Positions 34,290 to 43,344 of a stretch of 64,000 bases of DNA are shown one piece after another. The stretch is from G963668435 sp963668435 (GTDB lineage Bacteria > Latescibacterota > Latescibacteria > Latescibacterales > Latescibacteraceae), in contig CAXXSC010000005.1 in assembly GCA_963668435.2 (NCBI GenBank), positions 124,001 through 188,000 on the forward strand, in the 5' to 3' direction. Position 1 is the first letter of the stretch; the number at the start of each line of letters is the position of its first letter. Made by a program: the position numbers and the translations under genes. Under the pieces are notes generated by a model. The model ran no database searches. It was given only the letters and a program-made list of their open reading frames with translations, and had not been told where the DNA came from.

Positions 34290-35999
34290 ATGAGCGAAGA
34301 AGCGACGAAACAGGACAACGGCGAAGAGACCGCCGCAAGCCAGTCACAGCATTTCATTAAGGAAATCATCAACGGCGACCTCGAGGAGGGACGCTACGAA
34401 CTTGTCCACACCCGTTTTCCGCCCGAGCCCAACGGCTATCTGCATATCGGGCACGCCAAGTCCATCTGCCTTAATTTCGGGCTGGCCGAGGATTACAAAG
34501 GGCAGTGCAACCTCCGTTTCGACGACACCAACCCCTCGAAAGAGGAGCAGGAGTATGTCGATTCGATCATCGAGGACGTTCACTGGCTCGGTTTCGACTG
34601 GGAGGACCGTCTTTTCTACGCCTCCGACTATTTCGACACGCTCTATGAATACGCTGTCAGGCTTATCGAAAAGGGACTGGCCTATGTCTGCGATCTTTCC
34701 GCGGAGGAAACCCGCGAACATCGCGGCACACTGACCGAGCCCGGCAAGAACAGCCCCTTCCGCGAACGCAGTATCGAGGAGAACCTCGACCTGTTCACAC
34801 GCATGAAAGCCGGCGAGTTCCCCGACGGCACCCGGACACTCAAGGCCAAGGTCGATATGACGCACCCGAACCTCAACATGCGCGACCCGGTCATGTACCG
34901 CATCCTTCACGCCGAGCATCACCGCACCGGCGACAAGTGGTGCATCTATCCCATGTACGATTTCACCCACGGGCAGTCCGACTCAATCGAGGGCATCACG
35001 CATTCAATCTGTACACTGGAATTCGAGGATCACCGTCCGCTCTACAACTGGTACATCGAGAAACTGGGCATCTACGCGCCGCGCCAGATCGAGTTCGCCC
35101 GCCTCAATCTCTCCTTTACAGTCACCAGCAAGCGCCGTCTTCTGGAACTGGTGACCGAGGGCCGTGTCAGCGGCTGGGACGATCCGCGCATGCCGACTAT
35201 CAGCGGCATCCGCCGCCGCGGCTACACGCCGGAATCGATCAGGGCGTTCAGCGCGAGGATCGGTGTGGCAAAACGTGACAGCATGGTGGACATGGCACTT
35301 CTGGAACATTATGTCCGCGAGGACCTCAACCGCCGCGCGCCGCGTTACCTCGCAGTGCTCAATCCGCTGAAAGTGGTCATCACCAACTACCCGGAGGGAC
35401 AGAGCGAGATGCTGGAGGCGGTCAACAATCCCGAGGATCCCGATGCCGGCACACGCGAAATCCCGTTCTCGAAAACGCTTTACATCGAGCGTGACGATTT
35501 CATGGAGGACCCGCCGCGCAAGTTCTTCCGTCTCGCGCCGGGCAGGGAGGTCCGTCTCCGCTACGCCTATTTCATCAAGTGCGACGAGGTGGTCAAGGAC
35601 GAGAACGGCGAAATCGTGGAACTTCGCTGCAGCTATGATCCCGAGACCAGGGGCGGTCATGCTCCCGACGGCCGCAAGGTCAAGGCCACGATCCACTGGG
35701 TCTCCGCCGATCACGCGGTCGATGCCGAGGTCAGACTTTACGACCGTCTGTTCAGCGTCGAGAACCCTCTTGCCGAGGAAGGCGACTGGCACAGCTATCT
35801 CAATCCGAAATCGCTGGAAATACGCGAGAACTGCAAGCTAGAGCCTGCGCTCGCAGGTCATGACAAAGGCTTTTTCTGCCAGTTCGAACGTCTGGGCTAT
35901 TTCTGCATCGACCCAGACTCCAGCGAGGGAAAAGCTGTCTTCAACAGGACAGCCACCCTGAGAGATCCCTGGAAGAACATCCAGAAACGGCAGAAATAA
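34290..35999 (+). CDS. glnS: Glutaminyl-tRNA synthetase
   Basis: Charges tRNA-Gln with glutamine in the cytoplasm. The start is set to the ATG at 34290 (GGAG upstream). The class I motifs are HIGH at 52-55 (NGYLHIGHAKS) and VTSKR near 278-282, the usual MSKR varied to TSKR. Other family-specific segments are FDDTNPSKEE, MYDFTHGQSDSIEGITHSICTLEFEDHRPLY and GWDDPRMPTISGIRRRGY, which distinguish GlnRS from GluRS. The C-terminal beta-barrel anticodon-binding region is present. Length about 569 matches E. coli GlnRS (554). With gltX also in the window, this organism charges tRNA-Gln directly, without needing the amidotransferase route for it. Confidence 0.97.
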   Translation: MSEEATKQDNGEETAASQSQHFIKEIINGDLEEGRYELVHTRFPPEPNGYLHIGHAKSICLNFGLAEDYKGQCNLRFDDTNPSKEEQEYVDSIIEDVHWLGFDWEDRLFYASDYFDTLYEYAVRLIEKGLAYVCDLSAEETREHRGTLTEPGKNSPFRERSIEENLDLFTRMKAGEFPDGTRTLKAKVDMTHPNLNMRDPVMYRILHAEHHRTGDKWCIYPMYDFTHGQSDSIEGITHSICTLEFEDHRPLYNWYIEKLGIYAPRQIEFARLNLSFTVTSKRRLLELVTEGRVSGWDDPRMPTISGIRRRGYTPESIRAFSARIGVAKRDSMVDMALLEHYVREDLNRRAPRYLAVLNPLKVVITNYPEGQSEMLEAVNNPEDPDAGTREIPFSKTLYIERDDFMEDPPRKFFRLAPGREVRLRYAYFIKCDEVVKDENGEIVELRCSYDPETRGGHAPDGRKVKATIHWVSADHAVDAEVRLYDRLFSVENPLAEEGDWHSYLNPKSLEIRENCKLEPALAGHDKGFFCQFERLGYFCIDPDSSEGKAVFNRTATLRDPWKNIQKRQK

Positions 36000-36030
36000 C
36001 AGCACCGTAATCCATGAACGGCGGCCAACC

Positions 36031-38235
36031 ATGTTTCGGAAGTTACTCGCAGTAACAACGTTGATCATGCTTGTTTCGCCGAATGCTTTTTCGGCTGATT
36101 ACGAATGGAACTACTACATGTCGCCCGGCGCGGTCACCTCGATCGCGTCGGACGACATTTCTGTTTGGTGCGGAACAGAATTCGGCCTTGTCCGATGGGA
36201 CAGGGCAGACAAATCCTACCGTATCTACCGCAATCCCGACGGGCTTCCTCACAGCTATATCAACGACCTTGTATTCGCCCCCGACGGCGGCCTGTGGGTC
36301 GCGACAGAAAAAGGCGGCATCGCTTCATTCGACGGTTCCGGCTGGACTGTCCACAACAGGGACAGCGGCCTTCAGGCCAACCATGCGCAAACACTGGCGG
36401 CAGGATCTGACGGCACGGTATACGCCGGAGTCTACACTCCGGGTTATATTCATGACAACGGCGAGGGATTAAGCATTTTCGATGGCGATTCCTGGCAGAG
36501 TTCACATGACTCAAGTTTCCCCGCCCCTCCCCTGAGAAACATCGAGATCGCTTCAGACGGCACAGTGTGGGGACAGACTTACTTTTTAATCGCCGCTTTC
36601 AGTGATTCAGTATGGACCGAATATCCCCGCCCCGGGGAATCAGAATTTATACGAGGTCTCGCCGTCGACAACGACAACGCACCATGGATCAGAACCGATT
36701 CGGGCCTGTACCGGCTCGTTGGAGATACTTTCGAAACGATCAGCAGCCCCGAAACAATAGCGATGGAAAATGTTCTCGAGCTGATTAAGTCGGAATCACT
36801 CGGCATTATCCTTGCAACGAAAGACGGCGGCCTGTACCGGTATATCGACGGCTCGTTCGAAACACTGGCGGATGGCAACGGCGGCGAGTGGCTGACCGCA
36901 GTGTCTGCCGGACAAGACAGCGAGATATTCGGTGGTACAGCGGAGGGCAGCCTCGCCGTTTTCGAAAACGGGGGCTGGCAGCTCTATACTCTCGATGAGA
37001 GCTTGACATTGAACGAGGCACACTGTGTCGCTGTCGACCGCAACAACACGGTCTGGTCAACGGATTCAGAGGGTATCTGCCGCTATGACGGCAGCGAGTG
37101 CGTGAGAGTCTGGAAAGAGGATGACATACCAATAACAATGGGCGGCGAATACAACCGGACAAAATTCATTTTTGATACAGACAACACGATGTGGTTGTCA
37201 AATAATAGACGCGAACTTATTACGCAGTCGGGAGGAAACTGGTCACTGCCCGATGCGTTTTCCGGCGGAGGAATCGGGATAGGGATACCAGGCTTTGAAG
37301 GCGGAATTTACTATTCTGACCATAATGATGCGGCACACCATCTCAAACACTACTGTGACGGGACAGTTTCGAATATACCGCTGCCTGACGGCATCATGAT
37401 TGGCAACGAATTCGCCGGAATCATGAATTCCGGCCCAGACGGCGCTCTCTGGTGTGCAGTTCCCCGCTCCAAACTGTTCCGTTACAAAAACGACGAGTGG
37501 ACACACTTTACCTCTGCCACTATCAGCTGCGAGTACTCAACAATGTCGGGTATACAGTATAGTGCCGATGGAACAGTCTGGATAGCCATTTCTGACAATC
37601 ACGGTTCAGACGAGCACAAGGTTTTTTCCTCTCGACTTATGAAACTGGAACCGGGAGATGAAGATTTAACCGAAGTTTATTCTTACGATAAGGGCATTAC
37701 CCTGCACTGCATCGACAGCAACGGCAAACTCTGGTTCTCGGTCTGGGATTATGAAGAATACTGGCAAGTTTATTTCGGAATAGCCTCATACGATGGCGAG
37801 TTCAAGACTTTCACTGATCTTGACGGGCTTCCCTCGCTCGAGGTCAGAAACATCGCGGCCGCGCCGGACGGTTCACTCTGGATAGCCTGCAACAACGGTG
37901 TCTGCCGCATGGCAAACCAGAGTACCGTGGTCGAGTCAAACGAGACAACCGCACCAGCCCCCTATATAATAGTAAAGGCGTATCCCAATCCTTTCAATCC
38001 CTCGACTACGATTCAATACTCTGTTTCAGCGAGACAGCACACGACTGTCGAAATTTTCAGCATAAGCGGCCAGCATATCCGCACCCTTGTCGACGAAACA
38101 CTCAATCCCGGTAATCACACAAAAATCTGGGATGGAAAAGACGACAATGGGCATCCCGTGTCTTCGGGGCTCTACCTTGCCAGGACCGTTTCAGGCCAGT
38201 CTTGCAGCGCCTGTAAGATCTCACTCATCCGCTGA
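36031..38235 (+). CDS. Secreted beta-propeller protein with T9SS-type C-terminal domain
   Basis: A Sec signal (residues 1-22, NAFS|ADY) is followed by a long run of repeats resembling two-component-regulator propeller blades (for example ITSIASDDISVWCGTEFGLVRWD, NDLVFAPDGGLWVATEKGGIASF, and GSLWIACNNGVCRM near the end), likely a beta-propeller. The C-terminal ~85 residues contain AYPNPFNPSTTIQYSV, a FlgD-like Ig segment with LRTLVDE...NPGNH and GKDDNGHPVSSGLYL, the form of a type 9 secretion or FlgD-fold sorting signal. Thus it should be exported to the surface. Function unknown; a ligand-binding or adhesive role is inference. The gene is 31 bases downstream of glnS and may be read through from it. 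Confidence 0.85.
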   Translation: MFRKLLAVTTLIMLVSPNAFSADYEWNYYMSPGAVTSIASDDISVWCGTEFGLVRWDRADKSYRIYRNPDGLPHSYINDLVFAPDGGLWVATEKGGIASFDGSGWTVHNRDSGLQANHAQTLAAGSDGTVYAGVYTPGYIHDNGEGLSIFDGDSWQSSHDSSFPAPPLRNIEIASDGTVWGQTYFLIAAFSDSVWTEYPRPGESEFIRGLAVDNDNAPWIRTDSGLYRLVGDTFETISSPETIAMENVLELIKSESLGIILATKDGGLYRYIDGSFETLADGNGGEWLTAVSAGQDSEIFGGTAEGSLAVFENGGWQLYTLDESLTLNEAHCVAVDRNNTVWSTDSEGICRYDGSECVRVWKEDDIPITMGGEYNRTKFIFDTDNTMWLSNNRRELITQSGGNWSLPDAFSGGGIGIGIPGFEGGIYYSDHNDAAHHLKHYCDGTVSNIPLPDGIMIGNEFAGIMNSGPDGALWCAVPRSKLFRYKNDEWTHFTSATISCEYSTMSGIQYSADGTVWIAISDNHGSDEHKVFSSRLMKLEPGDEDLTEVYSYDKGITLHCIDSNGKLWFSVWDYEEYWQVYFGIASYDGEFKTFTDLDGLPSLEVRNIAAAPDGSLWIACNNGVCRMANQSTVVESNETTAPAPYIIVKAYPNPFNPSTTIQYSVSARQHTTVEIFSISGQHIRTLVDETLNPGNHTKIWDGKDDNGHPVSSGLYLARTVSGQSCSACKISLIR

Positions 38236-38256
38236 CATCCACCCCGCACAGCGTCC

Positions 38257-38278
38257 TAATCGCTAATCATAGCGATTA
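38257..38278. repeat. Inverted repeat after the beta-propeller gene
   Basis: TAATCGCT-N6-AGCGATTA forms an 8-base stem with a 6-base loop. There is no following T run, so it may be a weak terminator or operator. Confidence 0.35.
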
Positions 38279-38379
38279 CTATATGTACAGGTGACGCAAA
38301 TCACTGCGGAAGAATACATTCCGATACATATTCATCTTACAGAAAGCAAACGTGATCTCAACTATTGTATAACAACGCA

Positions 38380-38585
38380 AACAAGAGGAGGATAAAAGAC
38401 CAGCGAAACACAAAATCTTTGGAAGGTCGCCATCACGCCAATACTATCGTAAGCGATCAACCTTCTGAAGGACGCTAAGACCCGCTTTCATTTAACTGGT
38501 CACGAATGTGGAAACGGCGAGCGAATCGTGAAACCGGCCGCTCTTACAATCGCGGTGTAAATCAAGAGCAACAGGAGGAAAGCAG
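38380..38585 (+). promoter_or_regulatory. Long 5' leader with weak c-di-GMP-riboswitch-like motif
   Basis: The 350-base gap before the acidic Ig-like gene holds no gene. Within it, a short hairpin (38461-38471, CCTTCTGAAGG) runs directly into GGACGCTAAGACC (38470-38482), which resembles the GGGACGCAAAGCC core of GEMM (c-di-GMP-I) riboswitches with two substitutions. A GCTCTT/AAGAGC stem (38540-38545 with 38564-38569) lies just upstream of the AGGAGG ribosome site (38572-38577) and could act as expression platform. The tetraloop receptor is not clear, so this is only a candidate. Confidence 0.25.
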
Positions 38586-41144
38586 ATGAAACGGATAGTT
38601 AGTTTATTATTTCTCTTTACCGTTATCGCCTTGATGACGGTATCGACCGCACCTGATATACTATATGCCCAGAACGGTACGGCAGGTGCAGGAACAAGCG
38701 CCGCACCCGACGACACAGGATCGAACGGCAACGGCAGCCAGGGCGGTGAAGAAAGTGTGGATGCCGGAGAAACAGATACGGATGCCCCGGAAGAGGGAGA
38801 AGACGCATCCGAAGGTGAAGATGATGGCGAGGACAGTGGCGACAGCGAAGACGAAGACACGGATGAGAGCGAAACCGAGGACTATTACCTTCAGGTCACC
38901 CCGAAAAACGTCCGTATCGCGGTCGGTGAAACAGTCCAGTTCAGCGCTGAAATAGTCGCTGTCGAGGATGAGGAAGCCGAAGAAAACGATGCGGAAGACG
39001 GTGACGAAGAAACTGATGATGGCGAATCTGAAGAAGGCGACAGTGAGGAAGATGGCGAAGATGATGGTTCGGTACCAGCTGAAAAGGCGGCTGATGTTGC
39101 AGTAAGCTGGTCTGTCAGCGATCCTTCGCTCGGCGAGATCGATGAAAACGGTCTTTTCACGGCCCTTGCCGCCGGCAAAGTAAAAGTCATTGCCGAAACG
39201 GAAGACCTTAAAGGCCAGACAAATGTCACTATCAGCGACACCGGCGACGAAACACCCGGAAACGGCACCAGCGGCACGGTCAATGAAATCGCGTTCTACC
39301 GTCAGCTCCGCAACGGGAATGTAACAAAACACGGTTCGCCTGTTAATGAAAACGGCACAAAAACACTCAGCGGACTTCCCAACCCCCTTAACATTCTCAA
39401 CGGGACGAAAATCTATATTCCCGAGGATGCTCTGAACGAAAACATCTCCATAACAGTCAAACTTCCGGCTTTCACAAAAACAAATTCCGACGACGAGGCA
39501 GAATTCGACGGATCGATCATCAACGCGATAACGTTCGAGGTCACCGTTGACGGCGAGGTCGTCAGCCCCTACTATTTCGATGAGCCCCTCGAGGTCAGCA
39601 TACCTTTTAAGACAGGCAAGATGGAAAAACTAGGACTCAGCGCCGAGGATCTGTCCATGTATTTCGCAAACGATCTTGGCGATATATCTGTCGATGCAGG
39701 CATCAGCGGAATTGCCGTCAACGAGCGGAACGGCGAACTCACCGGTCGGGTCGCCCATTTTTCGACAATTATTATCGCGCCGAAAGAAGGTGTCGCGGAC
39801 AATTCCGGTTCAGGCGGTGACGGAACCGGCAATGACGACGCGGGTAATGACGATGCTGGCCAGGGAACGGATGATGACGAGGAGCCTGGCAACAGTGATG
39901 ATGGTTCCGGACAGAATGGCGAAGCAACAGACAACGGCGAGCAAAATGGCAGCTCCGATGAAGCCGAAGGCCCAGCTCTTAAAGTATTCCCGAAACGGGT
40001 CATTGCGGAAATCGGCGAAACCATCAAATTCGAGGCTGAAATCATAACGGATGACGATATAGAAGACGAAGGAACGGAAGAGGACGAGATAGAAGAGGCT
40101 AAAGACGAAGAAGGTGAAGCGGCGAAAATTGCCGCCGATGTCGTGATAACATGGTCGATCAGCGACGAATCTGTCGGTACTATCGACGATGAAGGCCTGT
40201 TTACGGCAGTTGCGCTGGGCAAGATCACAATCACCGCAACCGCGGACACCTTGAAAGGCACCGCCCGTGTCGAAGTGACCGAGGACGGTCCCAAGACCGA
40301 GCCGGGAGTCAACACGATATCCATGTTCAGGACACTTCCCAACGGCAATACCACGAAATACGGATCGAGGACCTCGGAAAACGATGAGATCACACTTGGC
40401 GGCCTTCCGTTCCCGCTGAATGTCCTCAACGGAACAAAGATGACCATCCCCGAGAACTCGCTCACTGAAGATATCGACCTGAATGTCGTGATTCCGCCAT
40501 TTGCAGAGGTGAAAGACGCCGAGGAAAATGTCGATTTCGGCAAACGCATTGTAGCCGGTGTTAAATTCGAAGTCAGGGCCGGCGGCGAGCTTATCAGCCC
40601 CTACTATTTCGATGAGCCGCTTGAAGTGGTCATTCCGTTCAAGCGCGGTCTGCTTGACAAGCTGGGTATTACACCCGAGGATCTCGGAATGTATTTCGCC
40701 AATGCCGACGGCGAGATCGATCCCGAAGACCCCGGAATCACCGACATAGTTGTCGATGAAGCGTCAAACACTATCACCGGACGTGTTGCACATTTCTCGA
40801 ACATCGTTGTCGCGCCGAAAGACGCTGTGCCGACATTTGTCAGCAACAGCGAAGATTTCAAGCCCGGTGTTGTCGAACTGATGCAGAACGCACCCAATCC
40901 GTTCAACCCCACAACGACGATCTCGTTCAGGATTACGTCATCGTCTCATATCTCACTCGCGATTTACAATATGCTGGGACAGGAAGTCAAGACTCTCGCC
41001 GAGGGCAGTTTCCAGCCCGGCAACTATTCCATGATCTGGAATGCCGATGATAACTCAGGCAATGCGGTAACAAGCGGTATATATTTCTACCGCTTGAAAA
41101 CAGAAAATGTAACCAAAACAAAAAAACTGATGCTGCTGAAGTAG
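38586..41144 (+). CDS. Secreted acidic Ig-like (Big_2) protein with T9SS-type sorting domain
   Basis: A Sec signal (about 1-28) is followed by a low-complexity D/E/G-rich linker, then a unit of Big_2-like fold plus a ZU5-like domain (GTKIYIPEDAL, YYFDEPLEVSIPF), repeated once with a second acidic linker. Each Big_2 fold has a further acidic run inserted between its early strands (near 118-160 and again near 490-520). The protein ends in NPFNPTTTISFRI, GQEVKTLAEG, and GIYFYRLKTENVTKTKKLMLLK, the type 9/FlgD-type sorting domain. A strong ribosome site (AGGAGG) precedes it. High negative charge suggests calcium binding or a surface coat role; this is inference. Followed by a strong terminator. 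Confidence 0.85.
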   Translation: MKRIVSLLFLFTVIALMTVSTAPDILYAQNGTAGAGTSAAPDDTGSNGNGSQGGEESVDAGETDTDAPEEGEDASEGEDDGEDSGDSEDEDTDESETEDYYLQVTPKNVRIAVGETVQFSAEIVAVEDEEAEENDAEDGDEETDDGESEEGDSEEDGEDDGSVPAEKAADVAVSWSVSDPSLGEIDENGLFTALAAGKVKVIAETEDLKGQTNVTISDTGDETPGNGTSGTVNEIAFYRQLRNGNVTKHGSPVNENGTKTLSGLPNPLNILNGTKIYIPEDALNENISITVKLPAFTKTNSDDEAEFDGSIINAITFEVTVDGEVVSPYYFDEPLEVSIPFKTGKMEKLGLSAEDLSMYFANDLGDISVDAGISGIAVNERNGELTGRVAHFSTIIIAPKEGVADNSGSGGDGTGNDDAGNDDAGQGTDDDEEPGNSDDGSGQNGEATDNGEQNGSSDEAEGPALKVFPKRVIAEIGETIKFEAEIITDDDIEDEGTEEDEIEEAKDEEGEAAKIAADVVITWSISDESVGTIDDEGLFTAVALGKITITATADTLKGTARVEVTEDGPKTEPGVNTISMFRTLPNGNTTKYGSRTSENDEITLGGLPFPLNVLNGTKMTIPENSLTEDIDLNVVIPPFAEVKDAEENVDFGKRIVAGVKFEVRAGGELISPYYFDEPLEVVIPFKRGLLDKLGITPEDLGMYFANADGEIDPEDPGITDIVVDEASNTITGRVAHFSNIVVAPKDAVPTFVSNSEDFKPGVVELMQNAPNPFNPTTTISFRITSSSHISLAIYNMLGQEVKTLAEGSFQPGNYSMIWNADDNSGNAVTSGIYFYRLKTENVTKTKKLMLLK

Positions 41145-41175
41145 TACTTTTTAACTCAAAACTCGTGTTACGTTC

Positions 41176-41206
41176 AAGGAGCGGTCTGAATGGCCGTTCC
41201 TTTTTT
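41176..41206 (+). terminator. Rho-independent terminator after the acidic Ig-like gene
   Basis: AAGGAGCGGTC (41176-41186) pairs with GGCCGTTCCTT (41192-41202), two G-T pairs, with T run TTTTTT (41201-41206). It lies before the gltX start, which shows that a longer gltX reading frame beginning at 41165 is not its true start. Confidence 0.85.
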
Positions 41207-41275
41207 ATTGTTCGTATGACCGATATTCCGTATTTTTGTAATCTTGGGATAATTCATACATGGAGAAAGACTAAA

Positions 41276-42721
41276 ATGACAAAAGAACGATTAAGATTCG
41301 CACCCTCGCCCACCGGCGACCTTCATATCGGCGGCGCGAGGGCCGCTCTGTTCAACTGGCTCTACGCGAGAAAGACCGGCGGCCAGTTCCTGCTTCGCAT
41401 CGAGGACACTGACCGGGAACGCTCCACGGACGCCGCTCTCGAGTCGATTCTTTCCAGTATGCGCTGGCTGGGCATGAACTGGGACGATGAACCTGTCAAG
41501 CAATCCCAGCGCGGAGAACTCTACAAAGAGGCAGTGCAGAAACTGCTCGATTCCGGCGCGGCATACCCCTGCTATTGTACAAAGGAAGAGCTCGAGGCTG
41601 AACGAGAGCACGCTGTTGCCGAAAAGCTCGATTATCATTACTCCGGCAAATGCCGTAATCTCGACCAGGCGACAAGGGACACATATAATAAGGAAAGGAA
41701 ACCTTTCACTGTCAGGTTCCGCGTCCCCGAGGGTGAAACCTCATTCGAAGACATGGTTCACGGCGAAACGACGTTTAAAAACGAGAGTATCGGCGATTTT
41801 ATTATAGCCCGTCCTGACGGAACGCCGGTCTACCTCCTTGCCGTGGCTGTCGATGACGCCGACATGGGGATCACGCTTGTCATGCGCGGAGACGACCATC
41901 TGTCGAACACGCCGAAACAGCTCATGCTCATGAAAGCGCTCGGCGCAGCACAGCCTCGTTTCGCGCACCTGCCGCAGGTCCTGGGCATGGACAAGAAAAA
42001 GCTCTCGAAACGTCACGGCGCGGCATCAGTGATGGAATACGAGCGCATGGGCTTTCTTTCCGATGCTGTAGTCAATTTCATTGCACTCCTTGGCTGGAAT
42101 CCCGGCGACGACCGAGAAAAGATGTCTCTTGATGAGCTGATAACATCATTCTCCATCGATCACATATCCAAGAAAAGCGGTGTGTTCGATATGGATAAGC
42201 TGGAGTGGCTCAACGGCCAGTACCTGAATGACCTCGCGCCGGAGGAACTCCTGCCGCATGTAACGAAACTTTTCATTGAGGCCGGTTACCTGGATAAGGA
42301 CAGCGCCGAAACAAGGCGAGATTATATCCTTTCCATTATTGTCATGCTCAAGGAACGCTGCCGTCTCCTGCCCGAATTCGTCGAAAAAGCAGTATACTTC
42401 TTCAATGATCCCACCGAATACGATGCCAAGGGAGAAAAGAAACAGTTCAAAGACCTCAGTGCCGCAGACCGTCTCGAAGAGCTTGCGTCCCGTTTCGAGT
42501 TACTGGAAACGTTTGATATCGCTTCGACCGAGGATGTCATCAGAAATTATGCCGAGGAGCTTGAAGTCGGCGCCGGAAAACTTATACATCCGACACGTCT
42601 TTCTGTCTCAGGTGTCACACAGGGACCTAGCCTTTTTGATATGCTTATCTCTATCGGTAAAGAAAAGACTGTCGCTCGCATGAAAACGGCAGCCTCCTAT
42701 ATAAGGAATAAACTGTCGTAA
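41276..42721 (+). CDS. gltX: Glutamyl-tRNA synthetase
   Basis: Charges tRNA-Glu. The start at 41276 is preceded by GGAGAAAG and directly opens the conserved FAPSPTGDLHIGGARAALFN. HIGH-type motif HIGG is at 17-20 and the KMSKS-type loop KLSKRHGA at 242-248. The C-terminal anticodon-binding helices are present. Length 481 is normal. A frame extending upstream to 41165 runs over the terminator and is rejected. With glnS it completes both Glu- and Gln-specific charging. Confidence 0.97.
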   Translation: MTKERLRFAPSPTGDLHIGGARAALFNWLYARKTGGQFLLRIEDTDRERSTDAALESILSSMRWLGMNWDDEPVKQSQRGELYKEAVQKLLDSGAAYPCYCTKEELEAEREHAVAEKLDYHYSGKCRNLDQATRDTYNKERKPFTVRFRVPEGETSFEDMVHGETTFKNESIGDFIIARPDGTPVYLLAVAVDDADMGITLVMRGDDHLSNTPKQLMLMKALGAAQPRFAHLPQVLGMDKKKLSKRHGAASVMEYERMGFLSDAVVNFIALLGWNPGDDREKMSLDELITSFSIDHISKKSGVFDMDKLEWLNGQYLNDLAPEELLPHVTKLFIEAGYLDKDSAETRRDYILSIIVMLKERCRLLPEFVEKAVYFFNDPTEYDAKGEKKQFKDLSAADRLEELASRFELLETFDIASTEDVIRNYAEELEVGAGKLIHPTRLSVSGVTQGPSLFDMLISIGKEKTVARMKTAASYIRNKLS

Positions 42722-42763
42722 AGGGCATCGATCCTCCGGCAAAATGATACAGCATTTTTTCTT

Positions 42764-42826
42764 TTGACGTTTTCGCAATAAACCGTTATTATGTAATAGT
42801 GAAAGTTTTGTGTGACAAAGGTCACA
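42764..42826 (+). promoter_or_regulatory. Promoter and Crp-type palindrome before the cysteine-repeat gene
   Basis: TTGACG (42764-42769), 17-base spacer, TATTAT (42787-42792), giving a likely start near 42800. At 42811-42826 lies TGTGA-N6-TCACA, the perfect Crp consensus palindrome. Its place just downstream of the start suggests a repressing site, or a regulator of the Crp/Fnr family binding there. The true regulator is unknown. Confidence 0.6.
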
Positions 42827-42894
42827 GTATGCTTTTACTTTATACCGCATATTTGTAATTAGTGGCTACTGTAACTTTTTCCGGAGATTTAAAT

Positions 42895-43218
42895 ATGAGT
42901 CCTGATATGAAGAGAAGATGGATAATTCCATCAATGATAGCTTTCGGCGCAAGCCTTGCCAATGCAGATGATGATCAGACCGGCCTGGAAGTCCAGAGTA
43001 CCGAGCAGAACCAGGAACAAAAACGCTGGGGAATGAACGGATCAAACTGCAACACCGCCCGTAACGGTTCAGAATGCGCCTCACGTAATGGCGCCAATTG
43101 TCGAACACGCAGCGGCAATCACTGCGGCGGATCATCTGTCGTTCAATATGGCGCCAGCTGTGGAGTGCGCAACGCAAATAATTGCGGCGCTCAACGTAAC
43201 GGCACAAGCTGCTGGTAG
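42895..43218 (+). CDS. Small secreted cysteine-rich octapeptide-repeat protein (107 aa)
   Basis: The ATG at 42895 has GGAG eight bases upstream; an upstream ATG at 42862 is less well placed. Residues 1-24 are a Sec signal (LANA|DDD). After a polar spacer, residues 48-107 hold seven short repeats of the form N-G-x-x-C-x-x-R (Cys at 52, 61, 69, 77, 89, 97, 106; spacing mostly 8-9), ending NGTSCW. No family recognised. The regular Cys could form disulfides in a small solenoid, or bind metal in the periplasm; a peptide precursor is possible but no maturation enzymes are adjacent. It has its own promoter, a Crp-type site and a strong terminator, so it is an independent, controlled unit. Confidence 0.75.
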   Translation: MSPDMKRRWIIPSMIAFGASLANADDDQTGLEVQSTEQNQEQKRWGMNGSNCNTARNGSECASRNGANCRTRSGNHCGGSSVVQYGASCGVRNANNCGAQRNGTSCW

Positions 43219-43282
43219 GCCAGTAACGGAAACAACTGCTGATATCTCCTCGGTTTTTCTCCAAACATATTAGTATTCCATG

Positions 43283-43314
43283 AGGGCCCTTTCAATTGGG
43301 CCCTTCTTTTTTTT
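43283..43314 (+). terminator. Rho-independent terminator after the cysteine-repeat gene
   Basis: AGGGCCC (43283-43289) pairs with GGGCCCT (43298-43304), followed by a long T run (43306-43314). Confidence 0.85.
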
Positions 43315-43344
43315 CATTTTCTCATAATTTTCTCATTTTATCAC

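Noticed and set aside
41165..41275. Upstream extension of the gltX frame
   Set aside because: It would cross a strong terminator, and the conserved GluRS start (FAPSPTGDLHIGG) begins with the ATG at 41276.
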